Assembly: GCA_024642005.1 (NCBI GenBank)
Contig: JAHECA010000007.1
Location: 62,001-126,000 of the forward strand
Origin: Robiginitalea sp.
Lineage (GTDB): Bacteria; Bacteroidota; Bacteroidia; Flavobacteriales; Flavobacteriaceae
Length of the DNA: 64,000 nt
Direction of reading: 5' to 3'
Part shown: positions 15,038 through 24,231 of the stretch, piece after piece
How the letters are laid out: the number at the start of each line of letters is the position of its first letter
Numbering within the stretch: the first letter of the stretch is position 1
Notes under the pieces: model-generated
What the model was told of the DNA's origin: nothing
Databases searched by the model: none
What the model saw: the letters and a program-made list of their open reading frames with translations, nothing else
Made by a program: the position numbers and the translations under genes

Positions 15038-17890
15038 ATGAACGAGAAGGAAGAACGTATTGAAGTACAGGGAGCACGGGTGCACAACCTGAAGAATATC
15101 GACCTGTGCATCCCCCGCGAAAAACTGGTGGTCATTACCGGTTTGTCGGGAAGCGGCAAATCGTCCCTTGCCTTCGACACCATCTACGCAGAGGGCCAGA
15201 GGCGTTATATCGAAACTTTTTCGGCTTACGCACGTCAATTTCTGGGCGGCCTGGAGCGGCCCGATGTTGATAAGATTGACGGCCTTTCGCCCGTTATCGC
15301 AATCGAGCAGAAAACCACTTCCCGCTCGCCCCGGTCTACTGTGGGCACCATTACCGAGGTTTACGACTTTCTGAGGTTGCTTTTTGCCCGGGCCTCGGAT
15401 GCCTACAGCTACAATACGGGTAAAAAGATGGTCAGTTACAGTGACCAGCAGATCCGAAACCTGATTTTACAGGATTTCTCCGGCAAACGCATTAACATGC
15501 TGGCCCCCGTTGTGCGCTCGCGCAAGGGCCACTACAGGGAATTGTTCGAGCAAATCGCGAAACAGGGATTTGTCAAGGTGCGCGTAGACGGGGTTATCAG
15601 GGACCTGGAGAAAGGCATGAAAGTAGACCGTTACAAGACCCATGATATCGAAATCGTGGTGGACCGTCTGCAGGTAGGAGAACTCTCTGACGCGGTCTCC
15701 CGCCTGGATGAAAGCATACGCACAGCCATGTATTCGGGCGACAATGTAATGATGGTCCTCGAAGAAGGCCAGCAGCAACCCCGCTTTTTCAGCCGCGAAC
15801 TCATGTGCCCGGAAACCGGCATTTCGTATCCGGTGCCGGAGCCCAACACCTTTTCCTTCAACTCCCCGAAAGGGATGTGCCCTGAATGCAACGGGCTGGG
15901 GCACGTCTACGAGGTAAACACCGGCAAGATCGTTCCCGACAAAAGCCAATCCATTAAAGCGGGGGGGCTTGCCCCCCTGGGGCCCTTCAAGAAATCGTGG
16001 GCATTCCGGCAGCTCGAAACCATTGCCCTGCGTTATGGCTTCGAGCTGGACGACCCTATCGGGCAGATTCCCGGAGAGGCCATGGAAGTCATCCTCAACG
16101 GCGGCAACGAACGGTTCGATGTAGACTCCGCCTCCCTTGGCGTGAGCCGGCAGTACCGGATCGAATACGAGGGCATAGCCAATTTTATCAAAAATCAGTT
16201 CCAGGAAAGCGATTCGGCAAACATCCAGCGCTGGGCAAAAGAGTACATGGACAAGGTATCCTGCCCCGCTTGCGAGGGGTCGCGCCTCAAAAAGGAATCG
16301 CTGTACTTCAGGGTGGCCGGGCGCAATATTGCCGAACTGGCGGCCATGGACATCAGGCAACTGGCCGGATTCTTTTCGAAATTGCCCGCGGAACTGGAAG
16401 GCGATCAGCAGGTGATCTCCGAAGAGATCGTCAAGGAAATAGGCACCCGCCTGCAATTCCTGCTCGATGTGGGCCTCGATTATTTGTCGCTGAGCAGGGG
16501 CTCCAAGACCCTCTCCGGAGGTGAGGCACAGCGCATTCGGCTGGCCACCCAGATAGGATCCCAGCTGGTGGGGGTGCTCTATATCCTGGATGAGCCCTCG
16601 ATCGGCCTGCACCAACGGGACAACAACCGGCTGATCCATTCCCTTAAGGCACTGCGCGACCTGGGCAATTCGGTCTTGGTCGTAGAGCACGACCGCGACA
16701 TGATCGAACATGCCGACTACGTAATCGACATCGGCCCACGGGCCGGCAAACACGGGGGAGAGATCATTTCGGAAGGCTCCCCTGAAGAACTGAAACAGCA
16801 CAACACGCTCACGGCTGCTTACCTGAGCGGCTCCCGTCAAATACCGGTGCCAGAGCAGCGTCGGCCGGGGAATGGCCACGCCATTGTCTTAAAAAACTGC
16901 ACGGGGCACAACCTGAAAGACGTTACAGCTGTTTTTCCGCTCGGCAAAATGATCGGGGTTACCGGTGTATCGGGCAGCGGGAAGTCGACCCTCATCAACG
17001 AGACCCTTTACCCCATCATGAATGCCCACTATTTTAACGGGGTCAAAAAACCAAAACCCTACTCCTCTATCGAGGGGTTGGAACACATAGACAAGGTAAT
17101 CGACATCAACCAGGCCCCGATCGGCAGAACGCCGCGTTCGAACCCGGCCACCTATACCGGAGTCTTCGGAGAAATCCGCTCCTTGTTTTCCAAAACCACC
17201 GAAGCCGCTATACGAGGTTATAAACCGGGACGTTTCAGCTTTAACGTGGCAGGCGGGCGTTGCGAAACCTGTCAGGGGGGTGGCCTGCGGGTAATCGAGA
17301 TGAATTTCCTTCCCGATGTGTACGTCGATTGTGAAACCTGCAATGGCAAGCGCTTTAACCGGGAGACCCTGGAGATCCGGTACAAGGGCAGGTCAATTGC
17401 CGATGTGCTGGAAATGACGGTGGACGAGGCAGTGGACTTCTTCGAGCATATCCCGAAAATCTACCGCAAGCTTAAAACCATTCAGGATGTGGGCCTCGGT
17501 TATATATCCCTGGGTCAACAATCCACAACCCTTTCGGGAGGAGAAGCGCAACGGGTTAAACTGGCCACAGAACTATCCAAACGGGACACGGGCAACACCT
17601 TTTACATTCTTGATGAGCCCACTACGGGCCTGCATTTCGAAGATATCAGGGTGTTGATGGAGGTGCTCGGAAAACTGGCCGACAAAGGGAATACCGTTCT
17701 GGTGATTGAACACAACCTTGACGTGATTAAAATGGTGGACCACATAATTGACCTGGGCTATGAGGGAGGCCGCGGCGGGGGCGAAATCGTTGCTCACGGC
17801 AGCCCGGAAGAGGTGTGCCGCGATGCTAAAAGCCATACCGCCCGCTACCTGAGAAAGGAACTCTACCCGAACGAAACCGTAGGCGCCTAA
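15038..17890 (+). CDS. uvrA: UvrABC system protein A (excinuclease subunit)
   Basis: A 950-residue damage-recognition ATPase of nucleotide excision repair with two ABC modules. Walker A GLSGSGKSS at residues 35-43 and a second VSGSGKST near 650; signatures LSGGEAQRIRLA and LSGGEAQRVKLA precede the two Walker B/DEP(S/T) blocks. The C-terminal zinc module is complete (CETC ... CETC), while the N-terminal one reads CPET ... CPEC, missing one cysteine. Length matches the family (about 940). It probably heads a plus-strand group with the LOG and M1-like genes (gaps of 47 and 4 bases). Confidence 0.97.
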   Translation: MNEKEERIEVQGARVHNLKNIDLCIPREKLVVITGLSGSGKSSLAFDTIYAEGQRRYIETFSAYARQFLGGLERPDVDKIDGLSPVIAIEQKTTSRSPRSTVGTITEVYDFLRLLFARASDAYSYNTGKKMVSYSDQQIRNLILQDFSGKRINMLAPVVRSRKGHYRELFEQIAKQGFVKVRVDGVIRDLEKGMKVDRYKTHDIEIVVDRLQVGELSDAVSRLDESIRTAMYSGDNVMMVLEEGQQQPRFFSRELMCPETGISYPVPEPNTFSFNSPKGMCPECNGLGHVYEVNTGKIVPDKSQSIKAGGLAPLGPFKKSWAFRQLETIALRYGFELDDPIGQIPGEAMEVILNGGNERFDVDSASLGVSRQYRIEYEGIANFIKNQFQESDSANIQRWAKEYMDKVSCPACEGSRLKKESLYFRVAGRNIAELAAMDIRQLAGFFSKLPAELEGDQQVISEEIVKEIGTRLQFLLDVGLDYLSLSRGSKTLSGGEAQRIRLATQIGSQLVGVLYILDEPSIGLHQRDNNRLIHSLKALRDLGNSVLVVEHDRDMIEHADYVIDIGPRAGKHGGEIISEGSPEELKQHNTLTAAYLSGSRQIPVPEQRRPGNGHAIVLKNCTGHNLKDVTAVFPLGKMIGVTGVSGSGKSTLINETLYPIMNAHYFNGVKKPKPYSSIEGLEHIDKVIDINQAPIGRTPRSNPATYTGVFGEIRSLFSKTTEAAIRGYKPGRFSFNVAGGRCETCQGGGLRVIEMNFLPDVYVDCETCNGKRFNRETLEIRYKGRSIADVLEMTVDEAVDFFEHIPKIYRKLKTIQDVGLGYISLGQQSTTLSGGEAQRVKLATELSKRDTGNTFYILDEPTTGLHFEDIRVLMEVLGKLADKGNTVLVIEHNLDVIKMVDHIIDLGYEGGRGGGEIVAHGSPEEVCRDAKSHTARYLRKELYPNETVGA

Positions 17891-17937
17891 GTGGTCCGTA
17901 ACGCATTAAAAATCGGAAAAACGCCGTTAGTATCAGT

Positions 17938-18624
17938 ATGAGAAAAGAACAACACCCAAAGGGCTGGAACGAAATAAAGGCAAACGATTCGTGGGCCCTC
18001 TTCAAAATCATGGGCGAATTCGTCAACGGCTTCGAAAAAATGAGCCTGATTGGCCCGTGCGTCAGTATTTTCGGCTCGGCCCGAACCCGACCCGACAACG
18101 ACTACTACAAACTGGCCGTTGAGATCTGCCGGCAGCTCGCCGTTTCAGGTTACGGGGTAATTACCGGGGGCGGCCCGGGTATCATGGAGGCTGGAAACAA
18201 AGGCGCAAACCTGGCCGGTGGCACTTCGGTTGGCCTGAACATCGACCTGCCCTTCGAGCAGCACAACAACCCCTTTATAGACGAGGATAAGAGCCTCGAT
18301 TTCGATTATTTCTTCGTTCGCAAGGTAATGTTCGTCAAGTACGCCCAGGGCTTTGTGGTTTTACCGGGAGGGTTCGGTACCCTCGACGAGCTTTTTGAGG
18401 CCATCACCCTTATTCAGACCCACAAAATTGGCACCTTCCCCATTGTGCTGGTGGGATCGGCGTACTGGGAGGGCCTTTTTAACTGGATACGCGACACCAT
18501 GCTGCAGGCCGGCAACATCAATGAGGAAGACCTGGAACTGGTGCGAATGGCCGATACGGCCGAGGAGGTAGTCGAAATAATCGATGGCTTTTACCGGGGC
18601 CACACCCTTAGCCCCAATTTCTGA
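17938..18624 (+). CDS. LOG-family (TIGR00730) Rossmann-fold protein
   Basis: A 228-residue protein with the family motifs GGGPGIMEAGNKGA (about 77-90), an Arg-Lys pair at 128-129 and PGGFGTLDE at 143-151. Family members are phosphoribohydrolases that release cytokinin-like bases or hydrolyse AMP-type nucleotides. The active-site residues are intact. The physiological substrate in Bacteroidota is not known to me. It sits 47 bases downstream of uvrA and 4 bases before the M1-like gene, so co-transcription is likely. Confidence 0.88.
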   Translation: MRKEQHPKGWNEIKANDSWALFKIMGEFVNGFEKMSLIGPCVSIFGSARTRPDNDYYKLAVEICRQLAVSGYGVITGGGPGIMEAGNKGANLAGGTSVGLNIDLPFEQHNNPFIDEDKSLDFDYFFVRKVMFVKYAQGFVVLPGGFGTLDELFEAITLIQTHKIGTFPIVLVGSAYWEGLFNWIRDTMLQAGNINEEDLELVRMADTAEEVVEIIDGFYRGHTLSPNF

Positions 18625-18628
18625 TTGT

Positions 18629-21463
18629 ATGGCCGGTTTTCCAATTCGCTTTGGCTTTGCTAAATTCCTGCTGTTCTGGTGTGTTCTGGCGACCACCCAG
18701 GCCCAGCACAGGAATACGCTGCGGGCCAATCTCGTCTCTGAAAACCATACCCTGGAAATCCAACAGGAATTCACCTACATAAATTCTTCCCCCGACTCGC
18801 TCCCCACCCTGGTGTTCAATGACTGGGCCAATGCCTATTCTGATAAAAACACCGCACTGGCCCGCCGCTTCGCCGAAGAGTTCCGCAAAAACCTGCACCT
18901 GGCCAAAGATGAAGACCGGGGGGCTACCGATATCCTCACCGTGGTCGATGAAGTATACCGGGGCCTGAGCTGGAAGCGGCTTCCGGGGAAAGACCTCGTG
19001 CAATTCAATCTGAGCGAGCCGCTCGCCCCGGGCGACTCAACCCGCCTGTTCATCACCTATATCGTTAAACTCCCCCCCAACCGCTACACCCCTTACGGCT
19101 ATGGCCCAGACGGGAGCTACTACTTAAAAGACTGGTACCTGACCCCGGCCGTCTATGACGGAGACTGGAAGTTGTATTCCAACAAAAACCTGGAAGACCT
19201 GTATACGGATATCACCGATACCCGCATTGAGCTGTCGTTCCCCGATTCCCTATACCTGGGTACTAATTATGTGGACATCAACCTGAGCCGTGTGCCCGGG
19301 CGCCAGTATGCCACCCTGCGCGGCACCCATCGGAAAAGCTGCGATATTATCCTTAACCTGGACCACCCCTTCGAAAAGCACCTTACCCCCTTTCTGTTTG
19401 TGGTAACCGATATCCGCTCACAAAAATATGAGGCGGTTTTACAGGGGATTTCCATCGACCGCATTGCCGGGTTTATCCATGAAAACCTGGGAGCCTTTCC
19501 GTATGAACAATTGCTGGTGAGTGAAATCGACTTCAACAAAAACCCGCTCTACGGCCTTAATCAGTTGCCGTCGTTCATACGCCCCTACGAGGAACAGTTT
19601 CAATTCGAAATGAAATTCCTCAAAACGGCCCTCATCAGCTACCTGCGGGAAAGCATTTTCCTGAACCCTCGTAAAGACAAATGGATCTCGGATGCCATCA
19701 TCAATTACCTCATGATCCGCTATGTTGAGGAATTCTATCCCGACCAGAAAATGCTCGGGAAGCTTTCAGATTTCTGGCTGGTGCGCAAAACCCACCTTGC
19801 ACAGATGGATTTCAACGAGCAGTACCCCTTCCTGTACATGCTCACGGCGCGTCAAAACCTCGACCAACCCCTTACCACCCCAAACGACTCCCTGATCAAA
19901 TTCAACCAGAAAATCGCCAACACCTACAAGGCGGGGCTCGGACTGGCCTATATGGCCGATTACCAGGGTGCCGACCCGGTTAACCGCGCCATCCGGGATT
20001 TTTATGAGACCTACCGCCTGCAGCAGGCTGACCCCCAGGGTTTCAGGAGCTCGTTTGAAAAATATGCAGAAAAGGATATTAGCTGGTTTTTTGATACCTA
20101 TGTGGGTACAGACCGCCGGATCGATTTCAAAATCAAATCGGTAGGCAGGAGCGAAGATTCCCTGCGGGTAACCATCAAGAACAAGACCGGAGCCGATGTG
20201 CCCATCTCCTTATTCGGCGTTGTTGGCGACTCTGTTGTGTCGAAATATTGGTTTGAGCACGTTAAAGGAACCCGCACCTTTGACATCCCCCGCCTTGGGG
20301 AGCGCAGGCTTGTTCTCAATTACGACCAGAACATACCGGAATTTAATCAGCGTGATAACTGGAAGTCGCTCGGCGGGTTCTTTTCCAGCAACAAAAAATT
20401 AAAATTGCAGTTCTTCAAAGATTCGGAAAATCCGTACTACAACCAGGTTTTCTACATGCCGGTACTCAATTATAACCTTTACGATGGCCTCTCCCCCGGC
20501 ATGCGGTTTACCAACAAGACGTTCCTTCAAAGACCCCTGATATTTGATTTTGCACCCACCTATGCCATCAAGGAACGGGCCCTGGTGGGATACGGGCGCC
20601 TGAGTTACCAGCACTACCATGGAAAAAGCGGGTTTTACCTGACCAATTACAGCATCAGGGGTTCTACCAGCCACTTCCAGGCCAATTCCCGCTATTCGAC
20701 CCTAACCCCCTCCATCGCTTTCGGCTGGCGCCCGGCAGACCTTATTTCCAATATCCGCTCGTCTCTGCTATTGCGCCATGTGAATGTTTTCAGGACTATC
20801 GACCCCACCTTAGGCGACCTGGAAACCGACCCCGATTACAGTGTGCTCGACTTGCGCTATAATTACCTGAATAACAACATCATCAATTACCTGTCCTGGT
20901 TTGCCGACGCCCAGTACGCCTCCAATTTCAGCAAACTTGCAGTAAACATTGAGTACCGTCGGCTCCTGGAAAGCAACCGCCAGATTAACCTCCGGCTCTT
21001 CGGGGGTGTATTCCTGCGCAACCAAACCGACTCCGACTACTTCAGTTTTGCCCTGGACCGCCCCACCGACTACCTTTTTGACTACAACTACCTGGGGCGT
21101 TCAGAAGACACAGGCCTGTTCAGCCAGCAGATCATCATTGCCGAAGGTGGGTTTAAATCAAAGCTTGAAAACCCCTTTGCCAATGCCTGGATGGTAACCG
21201 GCAACGCGAGCATTAACCTGTGGCGCTGGATCGAACTTTACGGAGATGTGGGCCTGATGCAAAACCGGGGCAGCGATGCCCGCTTTGTGTACGATTCGGG
21301 GATACGGCTCAATCTGGTTACCGATTATTTTGAATTGTATTTACCTGTATATTCCAACAACGGGTGGGAAATGGGCCTTCCCAGCTACAGCCAGCGCATA
21401 CGTTTTATCGTTACCCTGAGCCCGCGTACGCTAACCGGCTTATTTACACGAAAATGGTTTTAA
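18629..21463 (+). CDS. M1-peptidase-like protein lacking zinc ligands, with C-terminal outer-membrane-type domain
   Basis: A 944-residue exported protein; the start at MAGFPIRFGFAKFLL gives a signal peptide with cut after TTQA. Residues about 30-530 follow the M1 aminopeptidase layout, but where HExxH-x18-E is expected (about 332-355) the sequence reads KTALI and WISDAI, so no zinc site is visible. Residues about 600-944 have amphipathic, aromatic-rich strands (LVGYGRLSYQHYHG, GFYLTNYSIRG) and end in RKWF, like an outer-membrane beta-barrel. Probably a surface pseudo-enzyme with a binding or assembly role (inference). An intact M1 enzyme is encoded at 38857-40944 for comparison. Confidence 0.75.
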   Translation: MAGFPIRFGFAKFLLFWCVLATTQAQHRNTLRANLVSENHTLEIQQEFTYINSSPDSLPTLVFNDWANAYSDKNTALARRFAEEFRKNLHLAKDEDRGATDILTVVDEVYRGLSWKRLPGKDLVQFNLSEPLAPGDSTRLFITYIVKLPPNRYTPYGYGPDGSYYLKDWYLTPAVYDGDWKLYSNKNLEDLYTDITDTRIELSFPDSLYLGTNYVDINLSRVPGRQYATLRGTHRKSCDIILNLDHPFEKHLTPFLFVVTDIRSQKYEAVLQGISIDRIAGFIHENLGAFPYEQLLVSEIDFNKNPLYGLNQLPSFIRPYEEQFQFEMKFLKTALISYLRESIFLNPRKDKWISDAIINYLMIRYVEEFYPDQKMLGKLSDFWLVRKTHLAQMDFNEQYPFLYMLTARQNLDQPLTTPNDSLIKFNQKIANTYKAGLGLAYMADYQGADPVNRAIRDFYETYRLQQADPQGFRSSFEKYAEKDISWFFDTYVGTDRRIDFKIKSVGRSEDSLRVTIKNKTGADVPISLFGVVGDSVVSKYWFEHVKGTRTFDIPRLGERRLVLNYDQNIPEFNQRDNWKSLGGFFSSNKKLKLQFFKDSENPYYNQVFYMPVLNYNLYDGLSPGMRFTNKTFLQRPLIFDFAPTYAIKERALVGYGRLSYQHYHGKSGFYLTNYSIRGSTSHFQANSRYSTLTPSIAFGWRPADLISNIRSSLLLRHVNVFRTIDPTLGDLETDPDYSVLDLRYNYLNNNIINYLSWFADAQYASNFSKLAVNIEYRRLLESNRQINLRLFGGVFLRNQTDSDYFSFALDRPTDYLFDYNYLGRSEDTGLFSQQIIIAEGGFKSKLENPFANAWMVTGNASINLWRWIELYGDVGLMQNRGSDARFVYDSGIRLNLVTDYFELYLPVYSNNGWEMGLPSYSQRIRFIVTLSPRTLTGLFTRKWF

Positions 21464-21483
21464 AATTATCAAATCGTCAAAAT

Positions 21484-21510
21484 ATCATCTGTTTTTTGAT
21501 GGTTTTTTAG
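21484..21510 (+). terminator. Possible weak terminator
   Basis: Short ATCATC/GATGGT stem (one G-U pair) with a T-rich loop, followed by TTTTTAG, after the M1-like gene. Stem stability is low. Confidence 0.3.
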
Positions 21511-21621
21511 TTTGAATGCGTTTTATAACAATTCTGTTGAAAAATCGTTAGAATAAAAAGCGGGAGGTGATTGGAAAAATGCCCCGACTTTGGTATTTTA
21601 GCCTCCAGACCGGCCTCATCT

Positions 21622-24033
21622 ATGAAAGTTCATCTCGATCCCGAAAAGGACATCTCCTTCAGCGATTTCAGAGAACAGATTCTCCAGGATTACCGAACCG
21701 CTCTGTTGAGCCGGGAATGCAGCCTGCTCGGCCGACGTGAAGTGCTGACAGGCAAGGCCAAATTCGGCATCTTCGGCGACGGCAAGGAACTTCCGCAACT
21801 GGCCATGGCCCGTGCCTTCCGCAATGGCGATTTCCGCAGCGGCTATTACCGCGACCAGACCTTCATGATGGCCATGGGCCTGCTTACCCCAAAAAATTTC
21901 TTCCACGGGTTGTACGCCACGACCGATATCACCCTCGAACCCATGAGCGCCGGGCGCCAGATGGGCGGGCATTTCGGCACCTACAGCCTGAATGAAGACG
22001 GGAGCTGGAAAGACCTTACCAACCAGCCAAACAGCAGCCCGGATATTTCCTGCACCGCAGGCCAGATGCCCCGATTACTCGGTTTGGCTCAGGCCTCCAA
22101 AATTTACCGGAAACTTCCTCAGATCCCTTCAGAAGGGTTTTCTGACCACGGGAATGAAGTGGCATGGGGCACCATCGGCAACGCCTCCACCAGTGAAGGG
22201 CATTTTTTTGAGACCCTCAATGCCGGTGGCGTATTGCAGGTGCCTATGATCATAAGTGTATGGGACGATGCATACGGCATTTCGGTGCCTGCCAAATACC
22301 AGACCACCAAAGAGAATATCTCGGAAATACTTAAGGGATTCCAACGCACCGATGATTCCCCGGGGTACGAAATACTCCGGGTGCAAGGCTGGGATTACAC
22401 GGCGCTTATCCACACCTATGAAAACGCGGCCGATATCGCCCGAGAACAGCACGTGCCCGTGCTGATCCATGTGATGGAGCTCACACAGCCCCAGGGGCAT
22501 TCCACCTCAGGCTCGCATGAACGGTATAAATCAGAAAAAAGGCTGCTCTGGGAAAAGGAGCACGACTGTAACCTGAAGTTCAGGCAGTGGATACTGAGCA
22601 ACCGGATCGTGGAGGAACCTGAATTGGAAGAGCTGGAAAAGGAGGTCAAAAAAGAAGTGCGGGCAGCCAAGAAAGCAGCCTGGACCGAATTCCTCGAACC
22701 CCACCGTCAGCTTAAGAAAGAATTACAGGCCCTGCTCGATGCAGCGTCAAAAAACAGCCCGAACAGCCGTTTTCTCAGCAAGCTGAAAAACGACCTGATC
22801 GCGGTAGAAGAGCCACTCAAGCGCGATATTATTTCAAAAGCCCGCAAGGCCCTTCGGTACCTGATTGGCGAAAACTCCCCGGAGCAACGCGCACTCCAGA
22901 ACTGGGTACAGCGCTTCATGGTTGAATCAGAACCTCACTTCAGCTCACACCTTTACTCGGAACTGCCCGGCAAAGCAACCGAGGTTCCGGAAGTAAAGCC
23001 AATCTTCGGAAACAACCCGGAGCAGGCCGACGGACGCATCATCTTGCGCGACAATTTCGAACGCCTTTTTGAACGCTATCCGCAGGCCCTCATCTTTGGG
23101 GAAGACAGCGGCACCATCGGCGACGTGAACCAGGGGCTTGAGGGCCTGCAGAAGAAATTCGGCCCCTTGCGCATTGCCGACACCGGCATTCGCGAGACCA
23201 CCATTATCGGCCAGGGGATCGGCATGGCACTCCGAGGGCTAAGGCCAATCGCCGAGATTCAGTACCTGGACTACATCCTCTACGGCCTGCAAACCCTGAG
23301 CGATGACCTGGCCACCCTGCTCTATCGCACCGTCGGGAAGCAAAAGGCCCCCCTGATTGTGCGCACCCGCGGGCACCGCCTGGAGGGGATCTGGCATTCG
23401 GGCTCGCAAATGGGCGGGCTGATTCACCTGTTGCGCGGCATGTACATTCTGGTTCCCCGCGATATGACCAGGGCAGCCGGTTTTTACAACACCCTTATGA
23501 AAAGCGATGAGCCGGCCCTGATTATCGAATGCCTGAACGGGTATCGACTGAAAGAACCGGTTCCGAAAAACCTCGGGGAAATCTGTACCCCTATCGGGCG
23601 TGTTGAGACCGTACGCAGCGGTACCGACATCACCCTGGTATCTTACGGTTCCACCCTTCGGATCGTTATTCAGGCTGCCGAGGAACTCGAAGAGGTTGGA
23701 ATCTCAGCCGAAGTGATCGATGCACAGTCGCTGCTTCCCTTCGACCTGGACCACGCCGTTTGCGAAAGTCTTCGCAAAACTAACCGGCTGCTCGTGGTTG
23801 ACGAGGATGTTCCAGGAGGCTGTTCGGCCTACCTGCTGCAGCAGATCACGGAAGTTCAGGGAGGCTACCGATATCTCGATTCGGCGCCCCAGACCCTCTC
23901 CGCCAGGGACCACCGCCCGGCCTATTCCAGCGACGGCGACTACTTCTCCAAACCCAGCACCGAAGATGTTTTCGAGAAGGTCTATGCAATGATGCACGAG
24001 ACAGACCCCGGGGAATTCCCGCCCCTGATTTAA
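21622..24033 (+). CDS. Fused E1 alpha-beta subunit of a branched-chain 2-oxoacid dehydrogenase
   Basis: An 803-residue thiamine-diphosphate enzyme joining both E1 subunits, as is usual in Flavobacteriia. The alpha part (about 1-400) includes GTIGNASTSEGHFFETLN and WDDAYGIS in the ThDP/Mg-binding region. The beta part (about 475-803) starts near GRIILRDNFERLF and has GEDSG, the IRETTIIGQGIGMALRG transketolase-type block and the C-terminal domain (LVVDEDVPGG). The complex decarboxylates 2-oxo acids from Val/Leu/Ile; E2 and E3 are not in this window. The start at 21622 (MKVHLDPEK) is preferred over an in-frame TTG at 21571. A role in branched fatty acid precursor supply is plausible. Confidence 0.88.
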   Translation: MKVHLDPEKDISFSDFREQILQDYRTALLSRECSLLGRREVLTGKAKFGIFGDGKELPQLAMARAFRNGDFRSGYYRDQTFMMAMGLLTPKNFFHGLYATTDITLEPMSAGRQMGGHFGTYSLNEDGSWKDLTNQPNSSPDISCTAGQMPRLLGLAQASKIYRKLPQIPSEGFSDHGNEVAWGTIGNASTSEGHFFETLNAGGVLQVPMIISVWDDAYGISVPAKYQTTKENISEILKGFQRTDDSPGYEILRVQGWDYTALIHTYENAADIAREQHVPVLIHVMELTQPQGHSTSGSHERYKSEKRLLWEKEHDCNLKFRQWILSNRIVEEPELEELEKEVKKEVRAAKKAAWTEFLEPHRQLKKELQALLDAASKNSPNSRFLSKLKNDLIAVEEPLKRDIISKARKALRYLIGENSPEQRALQNWVQRFMVESEPHFSSHLYSELPGKATEVPEVKPIFGNNPEQADGRIILRDNFERLFERYPQALIFGEDSGTIGDVNQGLEGLQKKFGPLRIADTGIRETTIIGQGIGMALRGLRPIAEIQYLDYILYGLQTLSDDLATLLYRTVGKQKAPLIVRTRGHRLEGIWHSGSQMGGLIHLLRGMYILVPRDMTRAAGFYNTLMKSDEPALIIECLNGYRLKEPVPKNLGEICTPIGRVETVRSGTDITLVSYGSTLRIVIQAAEELEEVGISAEVIDAQSLLPFDLDHAVCESLRKTNRLLVVDEDVPGGCSAYLLQQITEVQGGYRYLDSAPQTLSARDHRPAYSSDGDYFSKPSTEDVFEKVYAMMHETDPGEFPPLI

Positions 24034-24060
24034 ACTTGCCCTCTTCCCATCAAAAAAATA

Positions 24061-24088
24061 CCTGCCCCAAATAGGGCGGGCTTTATTT
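24061..24088 (+). terminator. Rho-independent terminator
   Basis: CCTGCCC-CAAATA-GGGCGGG hairpin (one G-U pair) followed by CTTTATTT, downstream of the E1 gene. Confidence 0.65.
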
Positions 24089-24198
24089 CAGGATAACCTG
24101 AAAGTTAATTCTTCAGGTCAAGTTCCGTTTAGTGAAATTCTATCGCTTTATCTCAGTTGCCTGCCGATGAAAACCCTGTCAGGCTGCTGTATTTTAAG

Positions 24199-24206
24199 TA
24201 AGTTTG
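24199..24206 (+). promoter_or_regulatory. -7 box (TAAGTTTG)
   Basis: Exact TAnnTTTG match 26 bases before the ATG at 24232, downstream of the E1 terminator. Confidence 0.55.
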
Positions 24207-24231
24207 AAGCAGGCTCACAACGCACCCATCC

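Noticed and set aside
15467-16879. 470-codon open frame antisense to uvrA
   Set aside because: uvrA is unambiguous on the other strand; the antisense product is His/Gln-rich without domains.
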